Under the pieces are notes generated by a model. That model saw nothing but the letters and a program-made list of their open reading frames with translations, made no database searches and was not told the origin of the DNA. Positions 21,706 to 21,774 of a stretch of 21,774 bases of DNA are shown here, piece after piece; within the stretch, counting starts at the first letter, position 1; every line of letters starts with the position of its first letter. Source of the stretch: RUG13615 sp040307715 (GTDB lineage Bacteria; Bacillota; Clostridia; Peptostreptococcales; Anaerovoracaceae). Made by a program: the position numbers and the translations under genes. The stretch spans positions 1 to 21,774 of the forward strand of contig JAWRJC010000092.1 of assembly GCA_040307715.1 (NCBI GenBank). The letters run 5' to 3'.

Positions 21706-21774
21706 TCAGTACATCTTTGTCATGTCGATCATCTCCATGGCGTTCTGCAGTGTCAGGTCGGAGATGTTCAGACC
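21706..21774 (-). CDS. C-terminal end of an unidentified convergent gene (partial)
   Basis: On the minus strand the frame is open from the window edge to a TGA and encodes 22 residues ending ISDLTLQNAMEMIDMTKMY. It faces the end of ispH-rpsA with a shared terminator between. The even, amphipathic composition and the position before a terminator suggest a real C-terminus. Too little is visible to identify the protein. Confidence 0.55.
   Translation of the reverse strand, partial: GLNISDLTLQNAMEMIDMTKMY

Noticed and set aside
1..21774. Mobile element, prophage, CRISPR or defence island
   Set aside because: No transposase, integrase, phage gene, terminal repeats, spaced direct repeats or known defence gene was seen. 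Gene order and base use look like ordinary chromosome with an accessory pilus locus.

Overview
The window looks like chromosomal DNA of a fairly GC-rich Gram-positive anaerobe of the class Clostridia, plausibly Lachnospiraceae-like. The lineage is inferred from the gene set: pyruvate phosphate dikinase, PTS proteins with a Ser46-type HPr, an OhrR close to the Bacillus one, a Flp1/DUF5702-type Tad locus, and IspH fused to ribosomal protein S1. Almost all genes are on the + strand. I see no tRNA, rRNA, CRISPR array or insertion sequence.

Region 1 (1-4068) holds the C-terminal half of pyruvate phosphate dikinase with its terminator. A small PTS regulatory cluster follows: a PRD-type activator ending in an EIIB-like domain, a free EIIA and an HPr. 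No sugar permease lies beside them. A strong terminator closes the unit.

Region 2 (4080-7593) reads as one five-gene operon bounded by terminators: glutathione peroxidase, an OhrR-type organic-peroxide sensor, a cation diffusion facilitator, a small flavin-binding split-barrel protein and a DUF1638 protein. The promoter carries a near-perfect inverted repeat matching the OhrR operator as I remember it. The regulator, its operator and a likely target therefore sit together.

Region 3 (7573-19476) is a Tad (tight adherence, Flp-type pilus) locus in pieces. A TadZ-like protein comes first, then a CPA2 cation:proton antiporter with its own promoter and terminator, then tadA-tadB-tadC. A YcxB-like membrane protein and a convergent PHP-family phosphatase follow. 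Last is a second Tad block with a 59-residue Flp pilin, a TadE protein, a DUF5702 protein, a TadE-like protein with two C-terminal zinc-ribbon-like modules, and a DUF6382-like protein. Prepilin peptidase and CpaB-type genes are not in the window.

Region 4 (19505-21774) holds the ispH-rpsA fusion. It encodes HMBPP reductase joined in frame to a four-S1-domain protein with an acidic Ala/Glu/Pro tail. A promoter-like sequence, a hairpin, a strong ribosome-binding site and an ATG all lie at the fusion joint, so S1 could also be made alone. A terminator follows, and then the last 22 codons of an unidentified convergent gene.

The points most worth a second look are the OhrR operon with its operator, the zinc-module TadE protein, the Flp pilin with Gln instead of Glu at position 5, the repeated leader motif shared by tadZ and tadA, and the internal expression signals in ispH-rpsA.
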